A stretch of 64,000 nucleotides of DNA from NCBI RefSeq assembly GCF_028640845.1, contig NC_080539.1, positions 107,286,554-107,350,553 of the forward strand. The letters run 5' to 3'. Below the pieces are notes generated by a model. It made no database searches. It saw only the letters and a program-made list of their open reading frames with translations, and was not told the origin of the DNA. Of the stretch, positions 10,264 through 23,689 are shown in pieces. The stretch's first letter is position 1; each line of letters opens with the position of its first letter. Source of the stretch: Ahaetulla prasina. Taxonomy: Eukaryota; Chordata; Lepidosauria; Squamata; Colubridae. Made by a program: the position numbers and the translations under genes.

Positions 10264-13200
10264 GTAAGTTCCTGGTTTGGGACTTTGGTTTGGCATTTCT
10301 GAAAAAGCTTTTTAAAACAGTGCAGGATAGATGGGAAGTAAAATGCACTTTTTTTCCATTTTAGCAAAACCCACAGTAGAATTTTCAGAAATTTCACAGT
10401 AGAAATTTCAGAAGAGCTGAAGACAAAGTCTAGATTTGCCAATTTTTTTTTAAAGGGTAAATTGCCTATGTAAAGGATCACACATAATTTCTGAAACTTT
10501 GCCTTTTTTTTTCTTTTGTGAGGATTCTATACTTTGAAGTGAAATTAAGCAACTTTTCAAGGGAGCATATTTTAATGTAGGTATAGAGGACTTGAATTTT
10601 ATTTTGATCCTTGTGTCTTTCATTTAAACATGAATGAGAAAGGATGCAACTTTTGTTTATGAGTAGGCAGTTGCATTGAAATCAATTTGCATGACTCCTG
10701 CAAATCAATTTTTCTGAATTCAGAATTTCCCAGCCATTAAAATGTGAATTAATTGCTCGTATCACTATTCTACAAATAGAGAAAAATATTTTCTGTATAG
10801 AATATTTAGAATGAAAGAAAGTATATATTGTAGAGGTATACGTCCCTGCTTGGTAATATCATTCAATTAATTCACATTTAGGAGAGACCAATACAGTGTT
10901 CAATATTGTATTGAATTGTATACGACTAATTCTGTTAATTATTGAGAGCAGTATGATGTATTGATTGTGTTGTTGGACTATGACCAACATTCAAATCTAC
11001 CCTTAGCCTTATGTCTAGAGGAAAGGCAACATATGAATATAATACTTAAATAACAAATTTTGAAGAATGGCTGATAAAATATAAGGCTACAGAGGCATAT
11101 CTATAAAAGCATTAGAAGTGTACTTCAGTGCAAAGGAGGCATTATTTTTCTAATGTCCCACAAAACTTAATGCATCCTGCATCTCTATTACATATGAATA
11201 TATTGTAGACACTTGTGTTTCAGTGTTTTAGAATAAAAATATGAAAAAGTATCTATTTCTATTAGGAACCAAAAATAGGAAGTGGCAGATAACCTTAAAA
11301 TGTATTTCCCAAAACTTGCAGACTGTTATGCAGCACATTCTCTTATTTGTTTTAAGATATATAATTGAGATCATATACAGTAATGCAGCAAGTATTGAAT
11401 AGTTACATGGCCATTCTTCTTCTTCTGTGCTATCCCTATGGTTCCTTCTAGTCAGCGTTTATGGTTGGTTCATGATACTGATTTAGCTCATTTCACTACA
11501 GTCTATTCCATCAATTTAGCTTTCCCTCTTGAAAATAGAGAAGCCAGGAGGAGAACAACAAATTAGTTTCTGCATGTATTAACTGTGTGTATACTATTTT
11601 AGTGAAACAATGAAGGAGTCTCTTTTTAGAATAGTAAATTCTAAATTCTATCTTTTATACCATCAACAATGCTACTTTTTATTATGAAGTATAACTCTAT
11701 GCTTACATTATATTTGTAAATAGGAAAACAGTTTTGGTGTTTTTTCCCTTTTTAAACTAATAAGAAATAAGACAACAAATGTACTATTGTGAAAATATTG
11801 CACCTAGTTAAGAGATGGATTTTTCTCTGGAGCAAAAAGATCTTTTATATAAGACAAGATTAGTAATGATAAGCTATGAAGGAATTTTGATATCCTATTG
11901 GAAATCCAATATAGATAAGCTCTAGATAACCATTGTTCTAAGCAGTTTTAACTCACATGGATTCTTTCTTTTAACAAAGAAGGCAATATTTTATTTACTC
12001 TCTCTCTCCTGTCAACAGGGAAGAATTGAAAATATGTTGAAAATAAAAATAATTCCACTGTTCCCCTGCTAACATTCATATCTAGGGGGCATTTGCTATT
12101 ACGCGGGTTAGCATGTAAAAGTACAATGTAAAAGAAAAAGCTAAAGAAAAAGCTAAGCTGTCTCCTCATTTTCCCTTTAAAATGTGTATTCTGTAATGTG
12201 AATCATACTCAGTATCAGGAAAAAGAAACAATCTAGAATAGGTGTGTCAGACTCAAGGTTCAGGGGCCAGATGTGGCCCGCGGGGCCGCCCTGGAAACAG
12301 TGAAGGGCTGGCTTACAATGCCTCTGCCAATGGCCCTCCCGAGCTCTACTTTTGCTGGTAGAGGGTTGCAGGAGGCCATCGCAGCTGAAAACTGAGCTTG
12401 GGAGCCCATTTTCGCTGGCAGAGTGCTCGGGCCACCACATGAGTGATGTCAAGCTGGCCATCACACGAGTGATGTCAAGCTGCCCCATCCCCCCAAGGTC
12501 AAACACAACCCTGATGTGGCCCACAATGAAATCGAATTTGACACCCCGATCTAGAAAATCAGTAGCTAGGCAGGGCAGGCAAAAATTAACATTTTACTTC
12601 TAAGTCACCCAGAGTTGGCACTCAGATGGAAAATAAATAACCTCCCCCACCATTTGCTATTAACAGGAGGCTTTCAAGAAGCAACTCACCTCAATTGGCC
12701 AACTACCAGCATTCTTTGAATTCATTGAATGCAGGTTTTTGCCCACAACCTTGGTTTTCCTTGGAAATTCTTAAAAAGAGATATACATTTAGAAATGAGG
12801 TTTCACCAGATTTTAATTCCAGTAAAACTATTGTAAAGTGACATTTCTCTGGTTTGAGTCACTTATTATAATTTTTGCAAGCAATGCAAAAGAAATGCAA
12901 GTAAAATTAAGAATAATCCATTAAATCTTTATGGAAATTATATTAAGATTCTCCGAACCTTCTAAAATTCCAAGTATTCAGGTGTTAACTGTATTCCTTT
13001 TCCATGAAAGTCTTATTTTTTTATATCTAAGCTGTAGTTTTGTAAGTACTGAAATGTTTAATAAAAGTTCAAAATCCATGTTAAGAGTGAAGTTGTTTAT
13101 TAATGAAGAAAATTGCTAAACTCTTTATACAATACAACATTTTAATACCATTTAAAAGTTTAATGATGCTGGTCTTATATATTCAAACTTCTTAATTACC

Positions 13201-13963
13201 CATGTCCCTCATAGAGGGGCTCTTCTCATATAATAATAGATGTGCTTGTGTTAGTGCTTCTTATGCTATTTTTCTGTTGGTTCTTCAGTTATTTTTTAAT
13301 AGTTAAGTAGGATCCATATCTACTACCCGATAATTTCTGAATGGTTTCCCTATTGCTGTCTCCTCGGAATGTACAATCTAATGAGACTTCAGTTACAGGA
13401 CTTACAAATTCCATTTGAATTGTTGATTCAACTTTCAGAAAATAAAATTCATTTTAATCAAAATGACTCAACATATTCAACTAGAATACATTTGATTTGG
13501 TTTAATATGGTTCAGAAAGCTGGTTTGGTCCATAGATCTGAGAGATTGTAGAATTAATTTTTAATTCTACTTTTGGTAAAATATAGAGACCTATACATTG
13601 GTATGAGGAGCTTATTAATTGTGCTGTATCAATCACCCCATGTATGGCAATTTCTTTCAGATAAACGATGTTATGCTTCAATGGTTAGATGGCTGAGGCA
13701 TTGGTGTCTAAATATAAATCTTTTTAACATTCATATTCTATTGTGTTTTTAATTTATATGAAATGTTAATAGACATATATCCATATGCTAAATAAATAAA
13801 TAATCTTTGTATTTGTCTTAGAAGTTGTTTTTTGTTCTCTCAAATAGCAAGTAATTAATACTAACTAACTAATGCTGTTTATTAAGTTATATAGCTTATA
13901 ATCAATATTTAGTTTTCATTCCTATGTGTCTAATTATTAGCTTACTTATTTCATATATTGTAG
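10264..13963 (+). other. Intron 3
   Basis: 3700 bp, phase 0, AT-rich. The only element I recognise is the hAT MITE at 12239-12548. The rest has no feature I can name. Confidence 0.85.
12239..12548. mobile_element. hAT MITE, GGGTGTCAAACTC family, perfect TSD
   Basis: Terminal inverted repeats TAGGTGTGTCAGACTC and its imperfect complement GAATTTGACACCCCG. Flanked by identical ATCTAGAA at 12231-12238 and 12549-12556. The interior includes GGCCAGATGTGGCCCGCGGG. Non-coding. Same family as the elements at 16927, 59469 and 60222. Confidence 0.85.
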
Positions 13964-14036
13964 GAATCCAACATTGATCACCAGCCTGTAAGAGCAGAAA
14001 GGAAAAAAGAAAGTTCACAAGAAGATGCCAAAGAAG
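13964..14036 (+). CDS. ARHGAP18: ARHGAP18 exon 4
   Basis: A 73-bp exon encoding residues 146-169, ESNIDHQPVRAERKKESSQE and a few more, plus the first base of codon 170. Acceptor TATTGTAG, donor GTAAAT. This linker is poorly conserved between species, so support is from phase (0 to 1), splice sites and position rather than similarity. Confidence 0.82.
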
Positions 14037-15743
14037 GTAAATTTTGGTGTAAAATAAAATCTAGGCCACTCTACTAATAGCTTGTGAGCAATGTGATTAG
14101 TTCTCTTAAGAAATCCTGTCTATATGGCATAATAAGGCAAAGGTATTGTTAGTAAAATAATAGACCATGGTTTTTAGAAGTCTGTTGACTAAAAAGAAGC
14201 TCTGGTTTACCTGATCACATTAGGTCAAAAGCAAATATTGCAATATGACTTAGTAGGTTCTTATGCACTGTAATAGATTAAAGATTTTACAGATACGTTA
14301 AAAATTCATAATCATATGGCCAGGGTCAGATATTATGAAATTCTGGTTTCAAATATATGAAAGGGCCAAGTTATCTCCCCTTTTTCTACTCAGAGTTGTA
14401 GGGTTTTCAAGATACGACTTGGCAACCTTGTGTGTGTTTCGAAGCAGAGAGTAAGCCACCTTATGCTTCATATGTTCAGTGCAACTCAGAATTAGGACAT
14501 TAAAATAGATTAAGAAACCACAAGAAGTAGTACAATCAAGACAGAGATAGATATACCATAATCCATAATTTCCAACCTATACTTAAGGGAAGAAAAACAA
14601 CAAAAGAAATAGTAATGTGTCTGGACTAATTCTAAGAAATTGTATTAATTTGTGAACAGACATAGTGACAACAGCCATGGTAGAAAATCAATCAATGTAG
14701 TACCTTTAACAGACAAACTGCAAAATTCCAAGTTCAAATAGTAAGCCACGTGTACTCCTAAGAACATTAGCAAAATCTTTCTCCTCTCACTTAAGCCATC
14801 AGGCAGCTGTTTGCTGGTAAGAACTGTTTCTAGGATGGGAAGGTTGCCAAACTGCTGGGTCAGCATAAGGCTGAGAGGGGAAGATTGAAAAACACCGGGT
14901 CTTCTGCCAATTAACCAGACTGTGGAATCATAGCTTGGAAAACGACCAAGCATTTATTTAAGAATTTTGTAACATCTGGTTCTTTTTTTCCTAGTGCCTT
15001 TTCATGACTGCTTTAGAAATGGGAAGTTGTAAAAAACTATTTTCATGTGCTCCATGCTCTGCAGCCCTGCATGCAAATGGCCATTAAATATGGCATTTGG
15101 CAACTTTACTGCCTAATAGAGCACTGCCTCCAAGTTGGGACAGGATGAAAATCTGTTCCGTCTGCTGATTTATCCAGGCTTATTTTGGAACAAACTCTGG
15201 TCTGCGTATCCTTCAAATAATTATCAGTTCTACTTTTCACAAAGCATTATATGGGCATGGCGTTTAATAGGATTGGAATTGGGATTGCTTCATATATGAA
15301 AGGGAGCAAATATCTTGATGTGAAATCAACTTATGGTATGACTCCCAAAGGAATAAGTGCCTTCACATTTCTTGCAACACCAACACAAATAATCATTAGT
15401 CAGTCCATCAACTCAGTAGACATAAAGACAACAGTTTGATGAAATAATTTAAACTTAAATAAAAGGATATAAACTTAGTGTTCTTCAAAACTTGAGTCCA
15501 TTGGTTGAAAAGAATTGGAATTTCCAATTCTTGATTCAAAACGTCTTGTATATTTGTTAGATATTTTAAACTGTTCCTTCAGCTTTTGACAGAAAAAAAA
15601 AGGAGGCTTAGATTCTGTAATGATATGTGGGAATAACCTTGGGAGACGGGCAACTGCTGAAGCCAAGGGAATGGCTAGATAAGAGGGAGCCTAGTTCCCA
15701 GCAGGAATTGTGGGCAGAATAAACAGCTCAAAAGGGATCCTCC

Positions 15744-15874
15744 GCCAGTGGCGGTCGAGCAGCCCTGATTGAGTATAATTTGAGTATAGGATTGACTGTT
15801 GGATAAGTGATTGTATTGTACACTGGTCAAATTGTGGGAATTATTATGGAAAATAAAAATTTTGATTTAAAAAA
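15744..15874 (+). mobile_element. Short retroposed insertion with poly(A) and target duplication
   Basis: About 130 bp lie between AAAAGGGATCCTCC (15730-15743) and a near-identical copy with one extra G (15875-15889). The insert ends in an AATAAA signal, TTTTGATTT and a run of A, the signature of LINE-mediated retroposition. It may be the 3' end of an L1-type LINE or of a retroposed mRNA; I cannot tell which. Confidence 0.65.
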
Positions 15875-16441
15875 AAAAGGGGATCCTCCATAGTTTCTTG
15901 GGCTGTAAAGGTGACAGGAGAGAAACGTACTTTCAGAACTGTAATGTTCTATTAATATAATCTTACGTAAAGTAGAGCTAATGATTCTGGGTGTGCTTCT
16001 TGTCTGGACTACCTCACAATGATGACATATCCTGAGATTGAATTGTTCAGTGTTAATCACTTACCAGGTATTTGAGAAACTGCTAAAGCATCAAATTGGA
16101 ATTGAGCTGTCAAAACATGTTTTCATACTTCCCTTTTGGGTTGATGGTAAAGAAAATTCTATTTGCAGTTGCTGAAAATATTTAAAGTAATAATTAAACA
16201 ACAATTAATCTAATGTACCGTAGGATACCCTTTTGCACCCATTCTTTCCAGGAAAGGTTTGCCACTGATTTGTAGAGTTATGCCAGAAAGTTAAGTGTTC
16301 ATAAGATTCCATATCAGAATTAGAGCTATCACCTAACAGGGACCAAATATGTCTAACACTGGAATTAATTGTCATAGACTTTATACCTAACAACTGCCAA
16401 GATTTAAATGGATAAGTGCAAGGCAATTCCAATTCAAAAAA

Positions 16442-16472
16442 TCATTCCTATAATATCATATTATAGGAATGA
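16442..16472. repeat. Perfect 15-bp inverted repeat, 1-nt loop
   Basis: TCATTCCTATAATAT, one C, then its exact complement. Nearly a continuous palindrome. It may be a decayed element end or simply a hairpin-prone site. Confidence 0.9.
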
Positions 16473-16926
16473 ATCATATAAAATATTAATACTAAAATAT
16501 AGGTCCAGTGGTATTTCCAAAAATCTAGAAGAGTAAAATGCCACCTGCCATATATAAATGTCATTTAGAAAGGGAGATTCTGAGTGTTTTTCCTTTTCCA
16601 AATAGATTTCCTCCAAATCCTATTAATTTGATCAGAATTTTTCTTTGGAATAACCATAAATATTGATTTATAAAACATATACAACACTAGAACTTATATT
16701 AATTTTAATTTTACCCTACCAAATCAAAGTTCTTATACCATCTTTCAAAATCTAATATAATTTGTTCCAGCACAATACACATATTAGCTTGGACAAATTT
16801 TGAAATATCTAGTAATAAAATAAAATAGGAATAATAAAATAGGAAAGAGACCACAAATCCCATTTATGAAATCATTCCAATGAGACATGTGACCCTAATG
16901 AAGGTAAATTAGATTTAGCTCTAAAC

Positions 16927-17059
16927 CAGGGCTGTCAAACTCACGGCCTGTGGGCTGGATGTATTACGTGCTGGCCATGCCCACACCTGGTTTAATGAAG
17001 GGGGAGGGAAATCCCGATACATCACATGATGCTGCCATGACGTGAGTTTGACACCTCTG
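16927..17059. mobile_element. hAT MITE, GGGTGTCAAACTC family, perfect TSD
   Basis: 133 bp starting CAGGGCTGTCAAACTC and ending GAGTTTGACACCTCTG. Flanked by identical CTCTAAAC at 16919-16926 and 17060-17067. Non-coding. Confidence 0.9.
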
Positions 17060-17739
17060 CTCTAAACATTTGTGGGGATACTTGTCAAATTTAAAATATT
17101 TTATATCAAACCATGCAACCATCACTTTCCCCCCCAGTAATTTGGTGTTTTATACAAATTCACTTTACAGGTATATGATCTTACGGGGGAATGTAACAGT
17201 AGCGTAAAGTAAGGGGAGCTTGTATGTGCTTTGGTTATAGATAGGTAAGAGAAAATAGAAGTTATTTTTTTCCCTTTCATCTGTAACCCCCTGCATTAGA
17301 TCCACTGCTGTTTTTCTTCTGAAGTTTGCAAGTTTCATAGAAAGCCACCTTCAGCTGTGTGCTATTTTCAGAACAATTGCTCACAGAAGACATATTTTTT
17401 TAAAAAAAGAAATCCTCAATATATAAATGTAGCTCTTTGTATATCTTCCACTTAACCCTGTTAATCTGAAACTTGTTATAATTTAACTCCCAAATTGTGA
17501 ATTTCATCCAGTTTCCCAAATACCCTTTTTTAAAAATCTGCTTCCAAACTCAAAGTTTAAAGGCAGTTGGAACAAAACTAGTATATCTGTAGGTCAACAG
17601 GTAGCAGGCTACATCCCCTCATTGGTTTAGAGAATGTCAAACAAAATAAAAGTTGTAGTTGCTGATTTCCAGTGATAATCAATAAGAAATGTGGAGATTT
17701 GGGCTCCGCACTAAATCAGTAGGTTTCACAATTGATCTA

Positions 17740-18135
17740 CAGGTAATCCTCAATTTACATTCATTTGTTTAGAGACCAAAGTTAAGAACAGGACCAAAGA
17801 AAGTGACTTATGGCTAGTCTTCAAATTTAGAGCAACTGCAACATCCCAGTGTCATGGGATCAAAATTCAGGTGCTTGGCGACCAGCATGTATTCACAATA
17901 GTTGCAGTGTCTCAAAATCATGTGATTGCCATTTGCAGCTTTCCCAGCAGGCTTCTGGCCCTTAAAGTCAAAGTGGGAAGCCAGATTTGCTACTGACTAC
18001 ATGATTCATTTAACAATAGCAGCGATTCACTTAAGAACCATGGCAAAAAAGATAGCATTGGACACAACTCATGTAACAACTGCCTTGCTTAGCAATGGAA
18101 ATTCTGATCCCAATTGTGGTTGTAAGTCAAGGCTG
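17740..18135. mobile_element. TA-flanked MITE (AGGTAGTCCTCGACTTAC family)
   Basis: Left end CAGGTAATCCTCAATTTAC preceded by TA; right end GGTTGTAAGTCAAGGCTG followed by TA. The interior has the GTTAAGTGAATC-like and CATGTGACC-like motifs shared by the copies at 41135, 44180, 45419, 47957 and 52733. TA duplication suggests Tc1/mariner or pogo mobilisation; the superfamily is inferred. Confidence 0.7.
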
Positions 18136-20080
18136 TATTTTGAACTGCTGAATTTCATCCAAATGACATGGTTGGGTATACCTTCAAGGGGGAGGTGGGG
18201 GGAGAAGGCTGGCTTGTGTTTTGGTTCTTCTTATGGGCCATTATGCGTTTTTGGGGGCGGGATTTGCTGTAAAGGAATAGCTGTTCTTGCCAATTACTCC
18301 CAGGCTCATAGTAAAGAATGGTACATATTACTGGAATAGCATTTGAAGTGTGTTATTGTTTTGCTCGTTAAATATGATACTATCTTTGTTAAGTTATGGA
18401 GGACATAGTGGTGTTAACCATCAGTGATTTATACTCCATTTTTCTATTCTGGCAAATATTCAAGCTGTCTTACAAAATTTTGAAAATATACATTTTTAAA
18501 AAAATTCAAGACTCCGGGATACTTTGTAGAATAGCATGGAAAGGGTCTATGTGATAGCAGAAGGTATCAAGCAGTAGTTCTGCAACCCCATTTTCTTTCT
18601 GTGGCCTGACAGGAAGGACTGGAACCACAGTTAATCAATGCCTCCAAGATTCAATTCTACTTACCGGTAGATAGTCCAGAAAAATACACCAAAAGATCCA
18701 GAAGAATCTGTCCCATTTCTCCAATTCAGTTTTAAGTTTAGGACATCATCCCAGACAACCAAAGCATTTTCAGCACTACATTTTGGCAAAAGCCCAGTTG
18801 AAACACGTCCAGATAATTAGTATCATTCAAGGGCATTTAGAGCTGCAAGATCAAACCCTCTGAATCATGTTTTCCAGAGACTTTAATTGTACAGCTCTCC
18901 CAAGTGAAGACTGGAGCCCAGAAGGCTGATGCAATCTTGTGCAGACTGCCTCTTCTGAGAGTGCACACTCAAAGCCTGTTCATGCATAAAAGCTTGTTTT
19001 CCACAGGTAGCAAGCAGATAAGCAGGCAGCCAGGTGGTCAAGGACATCTTCTCTTTGTCTTACCATTTTAACTAGGTCAGCCAGATAGAAAGCTGGATGT
19101 TCATAGACCAGTTTAAAAGAAGAAAGTAGGGTATTTTTGTTGGTTTATTTGTTTGAATTGCAAAAAACCCACAGTGGCAAACCCTGCCCCCCACAATGTT
19201 CTCTAAAATATGTCTGTCCTTTAATAGTGAATTAGTTCTCTGGGGAAGAAATTTACTGAGAACAATCTCAGTGACTGGATGGTACATTCCTGGATATAGG
19301 AGGGCTACAATTCCTTAAAAACTTGTTGTATATTTAATGCTTAATTTGAGTATGTGGTTCATTCAAGCAGAATTGTGTGAGTATTTAAAAAACTTGTGTT
19401 TTTTAAATATAAATATACACATTTCAAAACTTACCAGAGCGTAGGTGAGCGATAGCACTTTCAATTTGGTACACTTCTCTTATTAAAAATAAATAGTAAG
19501 TTAGAAAAACGCATTGAAAATTGAAGCACAGGTTACAACTTACACTGCTAGTTTTTCATAGAATGGAGCAATCTAAAATTGAGTTCATTTGAGGGCTGAG
19601 GGAAAGCCAGACATTATGATGGATAGCCTCTAAAGCAAACATGAAAGTCAGGCTTGATACATGGGGAGTTATGATATATGATAGTCCTGTGTAAACCTGT
19701 AACAGGTTGACTCATTATTATTTGGTTGACTGACAATTAAATCCACTGTATCTTTTTGTTTCACTGAAAGGAGTGTGATAATTCAAAAAAAAAAAAAAAG
19801 GTAGAGGGCAGGGAAACAAATTCTGCTAATTTTCCTCTTCTGTGCAATTTCCAATGTTTCTTCCTTATTTGACTCTTCTCCTTTTATGAGATGGAATTTT
19901 CTATAATGTAGGCAGTCATTCAATATCACCCCCATTTAATTCATTATTTAATTAGCTAAACAATACATTTCCTACCATCATTGGATTAATACTGGTAAAT
20001 CCATTATCTTGATGTATTTAACAAAAGAATCCTATAGATAAAATTTCTCCTGTCTCTCCTCTCCTCTCTTCCATATTTAG

Positions 20081-20238
20081 CATATGGTCAACATATTGAT
20101 AATTGTCCAAGAGAAGATTTGCAACCAGCTGAAACAGACATTAATTTGGAAATATCATTTTCTGAACAAGCAGTTAATCTCAAAAATAACTCTGTAAGTG
20201 ATGTGTTAAAAGGCAAAGAAGATGACACTCTGCTTCCT
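20081..20238 (+). CDS. ARHGAP18: ARHGAP18 exon 5
   Basis: Completes codon 170 (Ala) and encodes residues 171-222. It contains the conserved PAETDINLEISFSEQAVN and ends DDTLLP. The acceptor CATATTTAG follows a strong TCTCC pyrimidine tract; the donor is GTAAGT. Phase 1 to 0. Confidence 0.94.
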
Positions 20239-22283
20239 GTAAGTGTTTATATGTATATATGTATGTATTTAGTTTAATGTCCTTCATTTTGTAAATTTAC
20301 ACCTATTTTTATCTATCTCCCCCCCCCCAAAAAAAATTATACATTGGACAAGTTGGATTTAAAAGAGGTGAAATGCTGTACCTTTCCTGTAGCCCAGCAG
20401 CCCACACCAGGAACAGGTTCTGTGGAGAGAGGTTTTTCTGCAGACCAGAGGAGGCGGGGTTTTGCTTGCTGCCTGCATTCCGCAGATGAAGTATCGCTTG
20501 TTTGCATGGCCCGGTTTCTGCCATGCCGTGGCCCTGTGCTGGTCCACTGACTGGAAGTTGGGGACCCCTGCTGTAGAGATGAGGCATTTTGTGAATTAAT
20601 TAACATCAGCTCCACCCATTACTTATTAATACAAAATTTTGAATGAGGGAAGACAACATGAACAAGATTCATGGGATTATATCTAGGATATTTTTGCTGA
20701 CATCTGGACACTAATGGTGGAAATGTAGCTTGAACTATATATCATCAGTGATAGGTCCCACAGTTAACTTATTTGGTGAGAGACAAAGAGCCATATGCAA
20801 CAAGTGTGGTGGTAAAATATCATAGCACAGATACTATTCGTATTGCTGGTAGTGGGCCATTAATTGAAAACCAGTTGTCATGCTAAATAATTTTTAGCTT
20901 ATTTTCCTTATAAAATCATTTGGGTAGATATGATAGAGCTATATTCTCCATTATTGTCACTGGTAATTTGAAGTTAAGGAACAGTTTCAGAATCATAAGT
21001 GTTGTTTAAGATTAACACTTAAATCAAAAATAAACGTTCTTCTTTTTTTGTGTCTTTTATGTGGAGATGTTTATTTGGAATGTGGATGGGTCAGAACAGG
21101 AGATTCTTCTTCCTTTTAACCTTTTAAATGAATGGCTCCAGTTTCTTCTTTTAACCAAAGTTATCAGGCCCAAATATTTTTGAGTGCATGCGTTAACAAT
21201 GAATTAAAGATTGTTATTTTAATAAATGCAGAAAAGTGAATACTTGGGAAGGAAGGTAACCAAACCAAGAAAAGGAAACTTAGATCTATATTCAAGAGGT
21301 AGCAATTTTTTATCAGCAGACAATAGAATGGATGATTATGTCCCATGAGGTAATTGTCGAATCTTAGTGACCACATAGATAAATTTTCTCCATAAAGAAT
21401 AGGCAATAGATAAAGATAAAAATGCACAACTGAACAAAAAGCGCTGAAAAGAAATAAACTATTGCTGATGCTTGCATTTTGTTCTTCCTGCCAGCTGTAT
21501 CCTACTGATTTCAATTTTCCCAGGGGTGTTGGACAGAGAAGGTTTGAGCCCAGGACCAGACAGGAAATCTATTCCCACTGTACTGTCCTTTCTACTTACA
21601 GTACATGTATCCAATTCAGACTGGAGAAAAAATTACATGCTTCTTGCTTCCTCAGCCTGTCATTGGAAGAGGACTGTGGTTTTAGGATTATAAAACATTT
21701 GGAGTTGCTAAACAACCTGTAGGATGCTAAATTAACCACAAATCTGCTTAAAGGTTGTTAGTTAACGCTAATTGTTCCAGCTTGCATAATTAACTCCAAT
21801 TAAATTACATAAATGGTTGTAACAAAGGGAAGGGAAGTTTTTAATCAGAAATTTATGAAATATACACACTACAATAACAAAACAAGTATTTTTCCTCAAA
21901 ATGTGTATCTCTTGAAGACAGCAGTGTTTTCAAAGTAGGATTCCCATGTTTTCCTTTCTCTGACCATGGTACATTCCCATAGCAGTTCTGAAGGGCTCCA
22001 CTTTGCACCATGATTGCATTTTCATTTAAGGAAACACAAGAATGACTTCTGTTCAGATTGCCTAACTTCAAGGAGGCTGCCAGATAGAGAAATTCTCTAA
22101 CACTTTCAAAGCCCTCACCTATTCAAGGCAGTGCCCCAAAAGAATAGATACTTTTGCCTAAAGCCATGCTTGTTGCGCTTCGAGAAATGTAGATTTAGTT
22201 CTAGTGTTCCTTTGTTTTTTTTTTTAAAAATGAAATTGTTAACACCAAAGTTTCACACAACTGCATTACATACATTTAAATAG
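20239..22283 (+). other. Intron 5
   Basis: 2045 bp, phase 0. One hAT MITE (20395-20570) is recognisable; the remainder is unremarkable AT-rich sequence. Confidence 0.85.
20395..20570. mobile_element. hAT MITE, GTTGGGGACCCCTG family
   Basis: The right end is GTTGGGGACCCCTG, a familiar hAT (Charlie-like) terminus. The left end, CAGCAGCCCACACCAGG, is degenerate. Flanks CTGTAGCC and CTGTAGAG agree at six of eight bases. GC-rich for this region. Short frames through it on both strands are not genes. Confidence 0.6.
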
Positions 22284-22449
22284 AACTTCAGATTTCCGAA
22301 GGACAAAACGGGTACAACAAAAATAGGAGATCTTGCACCTCAGGATATGAAGAAAATCCATGCTTTGGCCCTGATTGAACTGACTGCTCTTTTTGACATA
22401 CTTGGAATTGAACTGAAGCCACAGAAGGCAGCAAAAAGTAAAGTGAAAG
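22284..22449 (+). CDS. ARHGAP18: ARHGAP18 exon 6
   Basis: Encodes residues 223-277 plus the first base of 278. It starts NFRFPKDKTGTTKIGDLAPQ and continues through LALIELTALFDILGIELK, a highly conserved pre-GAP segment. The acceptor chosen is AAATAG at 22283; the CAG eight bases downstream would break the frame and lose the conserved Phe-Arg. Donor GTGAGT. Confidence 0.95.
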
Positions 22450-23689
22450 GTGAGTTTGTTGAATTTGGCTTTTGGTTGGTTGGTTGGTTTTGCAAAATGC
22501 ACGTTTGGATACCTATTTGGGTATTTTAATTTGTAAACATTGTCAGTGGAGGGGAATAATGAGATACGGTTAGTTTGGATTCCATATACACTTAGAAATA
22601 AGAACAGAGTAGAAGGTCATTGTGCAATGGCAAATAATTTCCTCACTGCCAGGAAAGCAAAGCGAACTTGCCTAGTGAGTTGAGAGAGATCACTAGAGGT
22701 CCATTCAAGAGAGATATTGCCTCCCCATCCCACCTATGATATGGAAGGCTAAGGTGCTAGTTGGTGGAAAACCTTGGCTCAGATAAGCACATTTATATTC
22801 CTCTGATTTCCACTGCAGTGTTAAATATGCTTAAATGTACTTGACCATAGTTGGATCAGGCAGTAGGTAAGCTGCAGTATGAAACTGAAGCTGTGCATTA
22901 AAATAATAAAATATCCTCAAGATAGAGGAGATAATACTTTATATTTATTTTTGGCATAAGTTCATGTTTTCTCCCTGAAACCCATTTAGATGATCCCTCT
23001 GTAATTAATCTGTTCTGTAAGCTGGCTCTTTATGCTCTCTTTTACTTTCACATTTCCCCCAGCCCCCCATTTTTTAAATATTCATGCTTTCTTTAAACAG
23101 TTTCTAGTCTTCAGAAGCTTTGAAAGTTTCTCAGGAAGGACTTCTTGATTGCAGAGAGCAATCCCTTATGGCTGAGTTCATCAGGCAGGGATGAAATAAC
23201 CATTTGAAAGGCTTAGCACTTGGAAGTTTTAGAATAAAAATTGCACTGATGACACAGAACAACTTAAATACCGGTACTGCATGAATGCATTCTGGCCTAG
23301 TCTCCTTTTGTTGGACCCATGCATGCTTCTAGATTGGTTATGGTTTTGCAGGAGTGGTACGTGTTTGTGTCCATGCGTTGGTGATTTAATCTGTCCTTCT
23401 GATGGAGTCTTGGAAGTACGCCTTCTGAGTTGTGGCACCTCTGAAAAGTCATCTCTGTATGTTATCTGTATCAGCAAGTGATCTACTAAATGACTACAAC
23501 AACCTTTTCTTTTTCTGATTTAATGTACCAAGCTTCTGTTTATAATTTATATGCCATCCAAAGTCACTGTTGGGTGGTCTTATATTATACATTTTAAATT
23601 ATAAACAATGAAACCCACTCAGCTACAGAACTTATAGCCTCATTGGGATATGCAGACTCATCACTATTAAAAGATAAAAAGGTAAAGGT

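Larger units (their letters stand above)
14037..20080 (+). other. Intron 4
   Basis: 6044 bp, phase 1. It contains a retroposed fragment (15744-15874), a hairpin (16442-16472), a hAT MITE (16927-17059), a TA-flanked MITE (17740-18135) and a 15-base A run near 19785. Between 14037-15729 and 18136-20080 I see nothing else identifiable. Confidence 0.85.

Noticed and set aside
17926..18339. 137-codon open frame in intron 4
   Set aside because: Starts inside a TA-flanked MITE and runs past its end; no recognisable protein.
20309..20615. Several overlapping open frames of 60-92 codons
   Set aside because: All lie over a GC-rich hAT MITE and disagree in frame; none resembles a protein.
22290..22449. 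Alternative acceptor CAG at 22291 for exon 6
   Set aside because: It would put the conserved DKTGTTKIGDL region out of frame with exon 5.
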